Of a stretch of DNA of 64,000 nt, positions 16,764 to 26,037 are shown piece by piece. Within the stretch, counting starts at the first letter, position 1. Each line of letters opens with the position of its first letter. The DNA comes from Bin80 sp965215475 (GTDB lineage Bacteria > Bacteroidota > Rhodothermia > Rhodothermales > Bin80): the NCBI GenBank assembly GCA_965215475.1, contig OZ244061.1, positions 1-64,000 of the forward strand. Reading direction: 5' to 3'. The position numbers and the translations under genes are program-made. The notes beneath the pieces are model-generated. The model did not search any database and was not told where the DNA came from. It worked only from the letters and a program-made list of their open reading frames with translations.

Positions 16764-18149
16764 ATGGCTGCATCTCGTGTGCTGGTTGTCGATGATGAGA
16801 TAAGTATTCGAAGGACACTCCGCGAGATCCTGGAGTATGAGGATCTTGTGGTGGAAGAAGCAACCGATGGCGAAGAAGCATTAGCCAAGCTCAAAAAATC
16901 CACGTTCGATGTGGTGCTTCTGGACATTAAAATGCCCAAACAAGATGGCTTGCAGGTTCTGGCCACATGTGTAGAGGTATGGCCGGAATTACCTGTAATC
17001 ATGATAAGTGGTCATGCAGATATCAAGACCGCTGTAGAAGCAACACAGTCGGGAGCATTCCACTTCATTGAAAAGCCGCCGGATTTGCAGCATCTTCTTG
17101 TGACCGTTCGATCTGCACTCGAGAAGGGAAAGCTGGTGATTGAAAATCGGCGTTTGCGACATGCCTTGAAGCAGCAACAGGGGAGTGTTCTCTCGTCTAT
17201 GTTGGGGGAAAGCCGTAAGATGCACGCGGTGAAAGAATTGATTGAACGTGTCGGTCCGACTGAAGCCCGTGTCCTGATTACGGGGGAGCCTGGTACAGGA
17301 AAAGAATTGGCTGCAAGGTGGATACATATGCAGAGCCTTCGCGGGGAAGGACCAATGGTCGCAGTAAATTGTGCAGCGATTCCTTCGGAACTCATTGAGA
17401 GTGAGCTGTTTGGTCACGAAAAAGGCTCATTTACGGGTGCAAATCGACAGCGAATCGGAAAATTCGAGCAGGCACATAAGGGGACACTTTTTCTTGATGA
17501 GATTGGTGATATGAGCATGCCAGCACAAGCAAAAGTTCTCCGAGTTCTACAGGAAAACAAACTTACAAGAGTCGGAGGGGAGCGAACGATCAGTGTAGAT
17601 GTTCGCGTGGTGGCTGCAACGAACAAGGATTTACGGGTCGCGATTGATGAAGGAGAATTTCGCGAAGATTTATATCACAGATTGAGCGTGATTCTGCTAA
17701 ATATGCCTCCGGTTAGAGAACGAGAGGGAGATATACCCATTCTGATTGATCATTTTGCTTCGCAGCTCTCCAAGCGAAGTGGGCTTCCGTCGAAAAGCTT
17801 CACAAAAGAGGCAACCCATAAGCTTTCCTCATTGGCGTGGCGCGGGAATGTTCGAGAAATCAGCAATGTAGTGGAACGTCTAATGATTCTCAGTGAGACG
17901 GATACCGTCACTTTGCATGATGTAGAGCAGCTGGTCGTGCCAAGATATTCTGAGACGAGACAGATAAATACAATCGCAACGCAGTACAATAAACTGGCAG
18001 ATTTCCGGGATCAGACGGAACACCTTTTCCTTCGGAAGAAGCTAGAAGAAACCAGTTGGAATGTGAGCCAGACAGCAAAAAATATTGGGATCCAACGGTC
18101 ACACTTACATAACCTAATCAAACGCCACAAACTTGAACGAGATGCTTAG
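16764..18149 (+). CDS. Sigma-54-dependent response regulator (NtrC family)
   Basis: Transcriptional activator with three domains. Receiver domain, about 1-120, with phospho-acceptor Asp54 in VVLLDIKMP and the acidic pair in VLVVDDE. AAA+ domain, about 145-380, with Walker A GEPGTGKE, the sigma-54 contact loop GSFTGA, Walker B GTLFLDEIGDM, and GNVREISNVVERL near its end. C-terminal Fis-type helix-turn-helix, about 425-455 (NVSQTAKNIGIQRSHLHNLI). 461 residues, standard for the family. No sensor kinase gene is adjacent. It overlaps the next gene by a few bases, so the outer-membrane protein and lolD behind it are probably co-transcribed. Confidence 0.96.
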   Translation: MAASRVLVVDDEISIRRTLREILEYEDLVVEEATDGEEALAKLKKSTFDVVLLDIKMPKQDGLQVLATCVEVWPELPVIMISGHADIKTAVEATQSGAFHFIEKPPDLQHLLVTVRSALEKGKLVIENRRLRHALKQQQGSVLSSMLGESRKMHAVKELIERVGPTEARVLITGEPGTGKELAARWIHMQSLRGEGPMVAVNCAAIPSELIESELFGHEKGSFTGANRQRIGKFEQAHKGTLFLDEIGDMSMPAQAKVLRVLQENKLTRVGGERTISVDVRVVAATNKDLRVAIDEGEFREDLYHRLSVILLNMPPVREREGDIPILIDHFASQLSKRSGLPSKSFTKEATHKLSSLAWRGNVREISNVVERLMILSETDTVTLHDVEQLVVPRYSETRQINTIATQYNKLADFRDQTEHLFLRKKLEETSWNVSQTAKNIGIQRSHLHNLIKRHKLERDA

Positions 18150-19389
18150 GAGTTATCTAGTTTTTGTAATTGGATCCCTAATGTTGATTCCGGCTGAAGT
18201 AATGAGTCAGAACAATGTTGGTAATCGACTCAGTGTTTTTCTTGATTGCGATCAGTGCGACCAATCTCATATCCGGACCGAATTGGACTTTGTAAACTAC
18301 GTTCGAGATCCAAGTCAAGCCGATATACATATCTTTGTGACCAGTAGCTTCACGGTGCTTAGTGGACGGCAGTATGATTTATCCTTCATTGGCCTTGGCT
18401 CATTGGATGGATCCGAATTGAATCTAATCCGAATTGCCGACCAAGATACTTCCCCAGAAGAGAGGCGAAGGATGATCAATGAGGCTTTGAGACTTGGTTT
18501 GGCTCCTTTTTTAGGGCGAGAGGTTGACACGGATGTTTTTTCACTTTCTTATGTGGATGGAGACGGATCTGAAGCAGAAGAATTATTAAGTCGAGATCCG
18601 TGGAGACACTGGGTATTTAATCTGTACGGTGGTGATTTTGAATTGGACTTAGAATCGAACCGTACAGTCTTTGATTCTCGGTGGGGATTTTTTGCCGATC
18701 ATCGCAGTGAAGAATGGAAGGCACGAATTCGACCCTACTTCAATTACGATCTAGTGAGGATCCAGCGGGGTGGTAGAGCAACGGTGCGTCGGAGTATCAC
18801 CCGGCATGGACTAGATAGCTATTTGATTCGGAGCCTTGGACCTCATTGGTCGGCAGGACTCTTTCTGGATTATGTAACTCGAGATGATCGAAATCTAAAA
18901 CATTGGGTTTCGTTTGTTCCAGGTGTCGAGTACAGCTTATTCCCCTACGAAGTGGCGACCCGCCGAGCAATCACGTTTGTGTATCGAGTTGGTCTGCAGT
19001 ATGTAGATTATTTTGAGACAACGATTTTCGACGAGACGCAGGAATTATTACCACGTCATGAGTTGGATGCGACGGTTGCCATCCGTCGCCCATGGGGGGA
19101 TATTTTCAGTGGATTAGAGGGATCTCAATATCTACATGATCCATCAAAACAGCGGGCCGAATTTTTCGCAAGTATTTCTGTTCGTCTATTTCAGGGGTTT
19201 TCCCTGGAGCTTCAGGGAAATATTGAAATGATTCGAGATCAGCTTTCTCTACCCAAGGGCGAACTGCTTTTAGAGGACATCCTTCTTCAGCAGCGTGAAC
19301 TGGCTACCGACTATTATGCGAGTACCAGCATTGCCTTTTCATATACATTTGGTTCAAAGTTTGCCAACGTAGTGAATACGCGATTTTAA
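18142..19389 (+). CDS. Outer-membrane beta-barrel protein, function unknown
   Basis: About 415 residues from ATG 18142, which overlaps the end of the regulator gene; an upstream TTG would also read through. Signal peptide 1-22 (SYLVFVIGSLMLIPAEVMS). An N-terminal domain of about 140 residues carries a Cys pair (LDCDQCDQSHIRTELDFVNY) and is followed by alternating amphipathic strands typical of a barrel, ending in a terminal phenylalanine (VVNTRF). I recognise the type from uncharacterised Bacteroidota proteins but no function is known to me. Its stop overlaps the lolD start by one base, so it is translationally coupled. Confidence 0.78.
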   Translation: MLRSYLVFVIGSLMLIPAEVMSQNNVGNRLSVFLDCDQCDQSHIRTELDFVNYVRDPSQADIHIFVTSSFTVLSGRQYDLSFIGLGSLDGSELNLIRIADQDTSPEERRRMINEALRLGLAPFLGREVDTDVFSLSYVDGDGSEAEELLSRDPWRHWVFNLYGGDFELDLESNRTVFDSRWGFFADHRSEEWKARIRPYFNYDLVRIQRGGRATVRRSITRHGLDSYLIRSLGPHWSAGLFLDYVTRDDRNLKHWVSFVPGVEYSLFPYEVATRRAITFVYRVGLQYVDYFETTIFDETQELLPRHELDATVAIRRPWGDIFSGLEGSQYLHDPSKQRAEFFASISVRLFQGFSLELQGNIEMIRDQLSLPKGELLLEDILLQQRELATDYYASTSIAFSYTFGSKFANVVNTRF

Positions 19390-20069
19390 TGCAACCCCGT
19401 TTAATTGCAGAGAATTTGCATAAAGGATTTCAGGTTGGTTCTGGGGGGAGGCTTGATGTATTGCAGGGAGCATCTTTGACCGTTAATGCTGGTGAAGTCG
19501 TTGCGATTATTGGGGATAGTGGAGCAGGAAAAACGACATTACTCCATTTACTGGGTGCACTGGACCGACCCGATCAAGGAACGGTGTCTTACGATGGGCA
19601 GGATATTTTTCAACTCAATGATCATCGACTTAGTCGCTGGAGGAATCATTCAGTAGGATTTATCTTCCAATTTCATCATTTACTTCCCGAGTTCAGTGCA
19701 CTTGAGAACGTGGCAATGCCGGCGCTGATTGGTGGTGAACCATTGCATAAAGCTCGGCACAGAGCAACGAGTCTTCTGGAGCAATTGGGGCTTCAATCAC
19801 GACTTGATCATCGTCCATCACAGCTTTCGGGTGGGGAGCAGCAGCGTATCGCGGTTGCACGTGCACTAATGAATCAGCCAGCACTGATCCTTGCCGACGA
19901 GCCTACAGGAAGCTTAGATACAAAAACTGCTGGTGTACTTCACGAAGAATTGCTTAACCTGAGTCGGATGCATAATCAAGCTTTTGTGATTGCGACTCAT
20001 AATCCTGCATTGAGTGAATTGTGTGACCGCATCTTGGTGCTACATGATGGTCGACTTCAGGAAAAATGA
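19389..20069 (+). CDS. lolD: ABC transporter ATP-binding protein, LolD type
   Basis: ATPase of a MacB/LolD-type transporter that drives lipoprotein release from the inner membrane. Walker A GDSGAGKTTLLHLLGALD, Q-loop FIFQFHHLLPEF, signature LSGGEQQRIAVARAL, Walker B ALILADEPTGSLD, and switch His in VIATHNP. The FQFHHLLPEF stretch is characteristic of LolD. 226 residues. No permease gene (lolC/E) is next to it, which is common in Bacteroidota. The start ATG overlaps the preceding TAA. Confidence 0.9.
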   Translation: MQPRLIAENLHKGFQVGSGGRLDVLQGASLTVNAGEVVAIIGDSGAGKTTLLHLLGALDRPDQGTVSYDGQDIFQLNDHRLSRWRNHSVGFIFQFHHLLPEFSALENVAMPALIGGEPLHKARHRATSLLEQLGLQSRLDHRPSQLSGGEQQRIAVARALMNQPALILADEPTGSLDTKTAGVLHEELLNLSRMHNQAFVIATHNPALSELCDRILVLHDGRLQEK

Positions 20070-20189
20070 ATTCAGCCATCTTCTATGGAATTAAGTGATG
20101 GTGAAACTGGATTCTGGCACAATCATGGGTGTGGATCGTTAGTACCTGTGGATATGTAGAAGCAGGTAGTGTCATTCTAGCTTAGAATC

Positions 20190-21194
20190 ATGCTTGTACA
20201 ACAAGATTTGCTGAATCGTCGTCTGGATCAGATCGGATTCATTGATGATCCCATAGATCAAACGCTGGATCTGTATAAGGAGATTGAAACCCTCAAAAAG
20301 GAGAAGAATGCGATCCTGCTTGCACATTATTATCAAGAACCGGCGATTCAGGATGTCGCTGATTTTATTGGAGATTCATTAGGACTTTCTCGGCAGGCAG
20401 CGGCAACTTCGGCGGATATTATTGTATTTTCCGGGGTTCATTTCATGGCTGAGACGGCAAAAATTCTGAGCCCAGAAAAGAAGGTTTTACTTCCAGATCT
20501 GAATGCAGGCTGCTCCTTGGCAGATACGTGTCCGGCGGAGGAATTCGAAGTCTTTTGTGATCAGTATTCGGATCATCTGGTTATGTCCTATATCAACTGC
20601 TCCGCTGCCGTAAAAGCTAGAAGTGACATTATCTGTACATCGACCAATGCAGAGCACTTGCTACGAATGATACCGGAATCTCAACCAGTTATTTTTGCCC
20701 CTGACCGAAATCTGGGGCGCTGGCTTGAGCGGAAGACCGGGCGCAAATTAAAAATCTGGGATGGGGTATGCATTGTGCATGAGACGTTCAGTGAGCGTAA
20801 GCTTCTTGCGTTAAAGATTGAATTTCCAGCGGCCAAGGTACTAGCCCATCCAGAATGCGAGGAAGCGGTTCTTCGACATGCTGATTTTGTGGGTTCCACT
20901 AGTGCGATCCGCCGTTTTGCACGTGAGGATGAGGGAGATTCCTTTATCATTGCCACCGAAGAGGGAATTCTGCATCAGATGCGAAAAGATTCCCCCCACA
21001 AACATTTTATCCCTGCTCCTCCTGAAAGTGGATGCAATTGTAGCCAGTGTCCACATATGCGTCTGAATACGCTCGAAAAGCTATACACCTGTATGCATTA
21101 CGAATTACCTGAAATTCGTATGGAGGAATCAATCCGCAAACGTGCGCTCCGACCAATAGAGCGTATGATTGAAATGAGTGAAGGTGTTTCGTAG
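20190..21194 (+). CDS. nadA: Quinolinate synthase A
   Basis: Makes quinolinate from iminoaspartate and dihydroxyacetone phosphate in de novo NAD synthesis. 334 residues. The N-terminal motif LAHYYQEPAIQDVADFIGDS and VVFSG-type segment IIVFSGVHFMAETAKIL are diagnostic. The 4Fe-4S cluster cysteines are in NAGCSLADTC, in the central INCSAAVKA/DIICTS stretch, and in the GCNCSQCPHM segment. Other nad genes are not in the window. 120 bases separate it from lolD, with no clear promoter seen. Confidence 0.97.
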   Translation: MLVQQDLLNRRLDQIGFIDDPIDQTLDLYKEIETLKKEKNAILLAHYYQEPAIQDVADFIGDSLGLSRQAAATSADIIVFSGVHFMAETAKILSPEKKVLLPDLNAGCSLADTCPAEEFEVFCDQYSDHLVMSYINCSAAVKARSDIICTSTNAEHLLRMIPESQPVIFAPDRNLGRWLERKTGRKLKIWDGVCIVHETFSERKLLALKIEFPAAKVLAHPECEEAVLRHADFVGSTSAIRRFAREDEGDSFIIATEEGILHQMRKDSPHKHFIPAPPESGCNCSQCPHMRLNTLEKLYTCMHYELPEIRMEESIRKRALRPIERMIEMSEGVS

Positions 21195-21344
21195 GCTGAT
21201 GTCAGAACCATTTATTGTAAAATTCCCCGTACCCGAATCACGGAAGAATATCCATTGTCATGGGTAGCCTTATTATTGATTTTGATATTTTGGGTTCAGT
21301 GTCATGTAGGATTGAGTTGCTGGTGCGACACCTAAAATTTCTCC

Positions 21345-23108
21345 ATGGATAATAGGATGGTTTCAGTAAATCGCAAAGAATTCTGGGATAAGGTAGCTCT
21401 GGGCGAGGACTCAAAGCTTGAGTTTAAGGCCGTAGAATTTCGCGGAGCCAATGCTTCCGCGCCTCGGCGAGATCCCCTCGCCGACGAGATCGCTGCATTT
21501 GGGAATGGGCATGGAGGGACGCTAATTTTGGGAGTAACCGACGATGGTCAGGCCCAATTGCTTACACGCTCAGATCTTGATATTCTTGTCAGATATGTGG
21601 AAGGGATTTGTACGGAGAGTATTAAGCCATCCATTGATGTTGAAATTTCCCGTGTCCCGACTGAATCGGGCAAGGGAGGAGTACTATTGGTTGAGATCCC
21701 ACAGAGCAAAACCGTCCATCGTTCACCCGGCGGATATTTTCGGAGAAAAGGAACGAGTAAACGAGTGATCGAACATGACGAAGTACATCGATTATCACAG
21801 ATGCGTGGACAATCTGATGCCGTCTTCTTTGATAGTCAAGTCGTGAGAGGGGCTGGAATCAATACTCTTCAGATAGAGCTATGGCGCAAATATGTGAGTT
21901 CCCGTGGACATGACTCGGATGAGGTGGCACTATCCAAGTTGAAATTCATCAAGATTGGCCCACAGGAAGAATTGTTAGCCACGGTGGGAGGGATACTGCT
22001 GGCATCGGAAGATCCGAGTGAGTGGTTACCGAATGCTTGGATTCAGGCCGTCAGTTATCGAGGAAATAAGCTGGGCTCCAAGTTTCAAATTGATGCCCGT
22101 GAGATTAGGGGGCCACTTGATGAACAGGTTCGTGCAGCGGTACGCTTCGTGGCAGCCAATCAGCGTGTAGCAGCATACAAAAACCCGGCGCGTATTGATT
22201 TGCCCCAGTTCAGCCTAGAGGCAGTTTTCGAGGCGATCGTGAATGCCGTGGTGCACCGTGACTACTCCGTGTATGGTTCGCGGATTCGACTGTTCTTATT
22301 TGAAGATCGGCTGGAATTGTATTCACCTGGAGGCTTATGCAATTCCATGACCACGGAAGATCTGCGCACGAACCAGTTCACGCGCAATGAATTATTGGCT
22401 TCAAGGTTGGGGCAATGTCGCGTGGGTGATGTACCTGGTGCTGGTGGACGTGAATACTTTCTAGAGCGTCGGGGGGAAGGGATTTCAGTGATTGAGGATG
22501 AGACGTTTGCTTTTTCAGGGAAGCGACCGGTTTTTGAGCTGCTTGGTGGGCGTGAATTGAGGCTCACTTTGCCGTCGGCCAAGTTACCCGAGCCAGAGGG
22601 GATTCTTGTTCAAGTCATCGTTTCCCGGAGAGATGATGATGCGCCACTGAAAGGTATAAATGTATTGATCCTCTATCCGAACAATACCTATCTTGAGGCA
22701 CAAACGGATGCGTATGGAAAAGTTGAGTTTGTCGTCCATTCAAAATTACCCATGACGGTCTTCTGCGCAGCGGAGGGGTACATGGCGCATGTAGAGCGCG
22801 ATCATATTCCAGGCAGTCCATTAAGAGTTCCCATGCAGGCATCACAGGGGGGAGGATCCCAAATCATTGCCAAAGACTCGGGGTACCTCTCTAGGATCCA
22901 AGCACGATTGTATCTGATGAAAGACACCCTTGACCGGGCGTACCTTTATGCGAACAGTGGAATAATCAACGAAGGCCAATCGCTTCCCGCCCGAATTGAG
23001 CTGAATGAACCTGTACGTCTTCGGGATGTGCACGGAAATCGGGCCGTATTATGGTTTCGAGAAATGCTCGGAACTTCGTGTATCTTTGATTACTCCTTTG
23101 ACAACTAG
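21345..23108 (+). CDS. AlbA_2 / HATPase_c_4 protein with a C-terminal carboxypeptidase-regulatory-like domain
   Basis: 587 residues. N-terminal Schlafen AlbA_2 domain, about 10-140 (DSKLEFKAVEF, AFGNGHGGTLILGVTDDG, PGGYFRRKGTSKR). Central region ending in the HATPase_c_4 signature of RecG-like regulators (AIVNAVVHRDYSVYGSRIRL, LYSPGG). After about residue 420 comes an extra region: a beta-sandwich-like segment (GINVLILYPNNTYLEAQTDA) resembling carboxypeptidase-regulatory domains, then an unrecognised tail. It stands convergent to drmC at the left edge of the DISARM locus. The same AlbA_2/HATPase core recurs at the right edge. Probably a nucleic-acid-binding regulator or accessory defence protein; function not demonstrated. 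Confidence 0.8.
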   Translation: MDNRMVSVNRKEFWDKVALGEDSKLEFKAVEFRGANASAPRRDPLADEIAAFGNGHGGTLILGVTDDGQAQLLTRSDLDILVRYVEGICTESIKPSIDVEISRVPTESGKGGVLLVEIPQSKTVHRSPGGYFRRKGTSKRVIEHDEVHRLSQMRGQSDAVFFDSQVVRGAGINTLQIELWRKYVSSRGHDSDEVALSKLKFIKIGPQEELLATVGGILLASEDPSEWLPNAWIQAVSYRGNKLGSKFQIDAREIRGPLDEQVRAAVRFVAANQRVAAYKNPARIDLPQFSLEAVFEAIVNAVVHRDYSVYGSRIRLFLFEDRLELYSPGGLCNSMTTEDLRTNQFTRNELLASRLGQCRVGDVPGAGGREYFLERRGEGISVIEDETFAFSGKRPVFELLGGRELRLTLPSAKLPEPEGILVQVIVSRRDDDAPLKGINVLILYPNNTYLEAQTDAYGKVEFVVHSKLPMTVFCAAEGYMAHVERDHIPGSPLRVPMQASQGGGSQIIAKDSGYLSRIQARLYLMKDTLDRAYLYANSGIINEGQSLPARIELNEPVRLRDVHGNRAVLWFREMLGTSCIFDYSFDN

Positions 23109-23336
23109 TGAACCTTGTGGCTCAAGTATCACTTCATGAATAGAACCGAATTTTCAGCAAATGTTTATGGTATTATGGCGAACCTGAAAATCATGAATGA
23201 ACTCATGACTGCTAATTCTGCCGGGAGCGCCTAACCCCCACTAACTTTGACACCCCCGTAAACTTTCGAGGCATACGTAAGTATTGAGGGATGTGCACTT
23301 TAGTGATGAAGGAGGCCGAATTACGGATAATTCCCA

Positions 23337-24149
23337 TTATTCTTGATCCAGATGGCCAGGAAGTGCCAATCTTGAAAGCAAATCGTTTTTAATCATCGTG
23401 GCGAAATGATCCTCAATTCGACGTGCAATAAGGGAGGAATTGATTAAGAGTCCCAATTCGATGTTTCGCTCCTGAGCTGCTTCGGTAAAATTTGCCGAGG
23501 TTACAAAGGCTTCTTCACCGTCAATAACAATACATTTTGCATGCATTGAGCTGGCTGTTACCCCTGCAGGAGCGAGGGAACGTGGATCATAGTACACCTT
23601 GGGGAGCTTCGTTCCAGGCCATACATTCCCTGAAAACTCAGACGCAAAACGTCGGATGATGTTTTGATCAAGAGACGTATTTCCGTGTCGGCGTTCGATA
23701 TTGAGACAGAGCGTAACTTCCATAGAGGGGTCCTGATCCAATCGATTGCCAAGTGTTTTAAACACAGATTTCCCTTGGTGAACTGCAAATCCTACGGCTA
23801 GGACTCTTCGGTGTGCTTTTCGAAACAATTGTCGTACAACGACACCGGTATCACGGGCACTGGTTGTGGCATCGGGGCCGGTTGCGACGACCTCTATGGT
23901 GGGGGAAGTATGACTGGAAGCTTCTGTTCCGGCAGCAAATGCACGAAGTAAAAGTGGGATCTGCGAAGGAGGTATCTCTTCCTGTTGCAACTCCTTGAGA
24001 AATGTAGCCACCTGTAAGGCCTGATCCTTGGTCAGGTAATTACGCAGTGCCAGTTCGGTCAGAGGCGGAGATGTGGGGTTCGCAGCGAATTGGTTTGCCA
24101 GGCGTATCAATTCTTTTCGATCTAATGAAGCAAGACGATCAAAGTCCAT
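23337..24149 (-). CDS. drmC: DISARM protein DrmC, phospholipase D-like
   Basis: 270 residues. The C-terminal half carries the phospholipase-D/nuclease HKD-type motif as MHAKCIVIDGEEAFVTSANF (His, Lys and Asp in the expected spacing), followed by ERNIELGLLI. The N-terminal part is helical (LRNYLTKDQALQVATFLKEL). DISARM systems carry one such PLD-family gene, drmC, after drmB; its contribution to defence varies between systems. Here it is separated from drmB by about 1.9 kb containing an IS110 element. The gene itself is intact with ATG 24149. A C8 homopolymer (coding strand) lies a few bases upstream of the start. Transcription could come by read-through from the IS, which lies in the same orientation. 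Confidence 0.9.
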   Translation of the reverse strand: MDFDRLASLDRKELIRLANQFAANPTSPPLTELALRNYLTKDQALQVATFLKELQQEEIPPSQIPLLLRAFAAGTEASSHTSPTIEVVATGPDATTSARDTGVVVRQLFRKAHRRVLAVGFAVHQGKSVFKTLGNRLDQDPSMEVTLCLNIERRHGNTSLDQNIIRRFASEFSGNVWPGTKLPKVYYDPRSLAPAGVTASSMHAKCIVIDGEEAFVTSANFTEAAQERNIELGLLINSSLIARRIEDHFATMIKNDLLSRLALPGHLDQE

Positions 24150-24150
24150 T

Positions 24151-24170
24151 AGAGTGCGGGGGGGGACTCT
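24151..24170 (-). repeat. G8/C8 homopolymer flanked by 5-bp inverted repeat, upstream of drmC
   Basis: On the plus strand AGAGT (24151-24155), GC, eight G residues (24158-24165), ACTCT (24166-24170). On the drmC strand the C8 tract begins 9 bases before the ATG. Homopolymers of this length are prone to slippage, and a change here would alter spacing in the ribosome-binding region. Confidence 0.5.
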
Positions 24171-24418
24171 CTACCATTTATGCAAATAAAAACCAATAAA
24201 TTTTAAAATATTTTTTGTGTATTCTTCCATGGAAGCGATTTTTGGCGTGGGCTGGTATAAACTCCTCGGTCCCGAGCACTCTGATTTCATCGTATCCGAC
24301 TACGCAAAAGGACGCGAGCGAGTGGATCCGAATTAGACGTAGGCTCCTCTTTTGCCCTGGAAGTTTCCGTTTCGTCACGATCCTGCTTTGCATCCAAGAA
24401 AGGTTGGAGAGGCAGAGT

Positions 24419-25717
24419 TTACGAGGTACGGGACGCCATGGTTTGACGGCTGGGATCATAGAGGGTTTGATCTCGGAGCATTGCGCAGGCGACGGCAAGT
24501 AGCCGGTCTCCCACCGATCGGAGCGATCGTCCATGTTTATGTCCTCGGTCCCTCAGGGCTTTGTACTTGGCTTTACTGATGGGGTCACGCTGGGTGGAGA
24601 CTCTACTCCAGTGATAGACGGAATTTGCCAACCGTGCATGATGGGCTTTTCGTTGCACGACCCTGTGGCTTTTTCCCGATCGCTTGGTGACCGGAGCGGT
24701 GCCACACAAGCATCTCAGTGCCTGGTAATCCCGTGCTTGGATCGCCGAGGAGGCTTCCGAGAGAAGGGTGGCTGCGACCGAGCTTCCGATTCCCGGGATC
24801 GATAACAGGATCTCTACATCTGGTGGCGCAGATCTGGACGAGGGGGCTTGCCCAGACGATGCGTTTTCAGGTTCGCAGATCTCCTGAGAGGGTGGATTTT
24901 CATGGAGCGAACCCAGAATGGATTCGATGTTCTGTTTGATCTCCTGGATCTGCTTCCCAAGGAGTTCCAGCTGTTGCAGAACGAGTCGGATGTGCTGGGT
25001 CGCGGCTTGCTCCACCCCGTCGGCAACCGTGAGGGGCTTCGCCCGCAAGAATTGCAGGACTTCCTCGGCGCTCAGGCGCCGGATCCGATGTTCTTTGAGC
25101 ACTTTTTGTACTGAACTGAGTCGAACTCTCCGAGCGCGTGCGGGGGTCGGAATGAGGGTCCACAGAGCCATCAGTACGGGAGAATCGAGACGGAATTTGA
25201 GGCGAAGGAATTGCGGGAAGTAGCGCCAGAGCTGTGCTCGGAGTTGATGCATGAGGCGGGTACGCTGGGCGGTGAACTCCGCCTCCATCCTGGACCACTC
25301 TCGCAACTGAATGATGTCCGAATCCTCTGGATCCAGCGCACGCAGACGGTCAGGATCCGTGCGAAGGGCATCGGCAAGTACCCGCGCATCCCGACGATCA
25401 TCTTTGGCTCCGGCCGGCGAAAACCGATCCCGGAATCGATCCAGTTGCTTCGGATTGATGGAAAATACCTGAATGCCGCGCTCCATCAAACTCTCCACCA
25501 CCGGACCATGTGGAACTTCTATACTGGTAGCAATCTCGGTCAGATCGCAGCCTGCGGTGTCCCTCATCCAGTCCATCATTTGATGGAACCCTTCTCCGGA
25601 GTGGGAGAATGCCTTCTCTCCGAGGACCTGGCCCTCTCGGTCCAGAATACAGACCTGATGAGATTCCGAGCCCCAATCCACTCCGGCGAACCTCGTGTAG
25701 CGATTTTTTTCTGTCAT
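24419..25717 (-). CDS. IS110-family transposase (DEDD plus Tnp_20)
   Basis: 432 residues. N-terminal RuvC-like DEDD domain: FAGVDWGSESHQVCILD with the first Asp, a Glu in TSIEVPHGPVVESL, and the paired Asp in GAKDDRRDARVLADAL. Central helical region about 140-290. C-terminal Transposase_20 domain from about 300, with a helix-hairpin-helix (LLSIPGIGSSVAATLLSE) and TAPVTKRSGKSH; the catalytic serine of this family should lie in that domain. Slightly longer than the usual 330-400 residues, with a low-complexity linker (PENASSGQAPSSRSAPPD). The gene looks intact, so the element could still be active. It is co-oriented with the DISARM genes. Confidence 0.95.
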   Translation of the reverse strand: MTEKNRYTRFAGVDWGSESHQVCILDREGQVLGEKAFSHSGEGFHQMMDWMRDTAGCDLTEIATSIEVPHGPVVESLMERGIQVFSINPKQLDRFRDRFSPAGAKDDRRDARVLADALRTDPDRLRALDPEDSDIIQLREWSRMEAEFTAQRTRLMHQLRAQLWRYFPQFLRLKFRLDSPVLMALWTLIPTPARARRVRLSSVQKVLKEHRIRRLSAEEVLQFLRAKPLTVADGVEQAATQHIRLVLQQLELLGKQIQEIKQNIESILGSLHENPPSQEICEPENASSGQAPSSRSAPPDVEILLSIPGIGSSVAATLLSEASSAIQARDYQALRCLCGTAPVTKRSGKSHRVVQRKAHHARLANSVYHWSRVSTQRDPISKAKYKALRDRGHKHGRSLRSVGDRLLAVACAMLRDQTLYDPSRQTMASRTS

Positions 25718-26037
25718 GGTTTCCGTATCTTTAGGGGTAAGTTTTGTGGGTCGCCATGACGTTCATCTGCCCCTGTATCGGTGCTCAACGGCACACACTC
25801 TCTACTGGATGTAGATCATGGTTCCCCCTGGGGCACAGTTCCCCCCCAGGCGTTCAAGACGCAGGGGGCGTCAGGTGGCTCCCAGGGAGAGACCCACGTT
25901 TGAATGATGCAAACCGGTTCAACGTATGGAGTATCCGAAACGCTCCGATGGGTCCAGTTGAAATTCAAAACCTCTCAACCAATGGACACATCTTCACCGC
26001 ATTGAAGACCCAAACAATGAACTTAAATCAGCATCTC
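25718..26037 (-). ncRNA. Candidate bridge-RNA region of the IS110 element
   Basis: IS110 transposases use a structured bridge RNA, usually encoded in the non-coding end upstream of the transposase. This 320-base stretch has no coding frame of note and contains short GC-rich hairpins, such as GACGC/GCGTC at 25858-25872 and CTCCC/GGGAG near 25879-25889. A precise RNA cannot be delimited by eye; the assignment rests on family knowledge and position. Confidence 0.35.

Larger units (their letters stand above)
24150..26037 (-). mobile_element. IS110-family insertion element between drmB and drmC
   Basis: The DNA between the drmC start and the drmB stop is occupied by one transposase gene and about 320 bases upstream plus 270 bases downstream of non-coding sequence. 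In other DISARM loci these two genes are adjacent. IS110 elements generally lack terminal inverted repeats and target duplications, so exact ends cannot be read from one sequence; the coordinates given are the maximum span. Confidence 0.65.

Noticed and set aside
24900..25759. Long reading frames antisense to the IS110 transposase
   Set aside because: Shadow frames of a G+C-rich transposase gene; no motifs.
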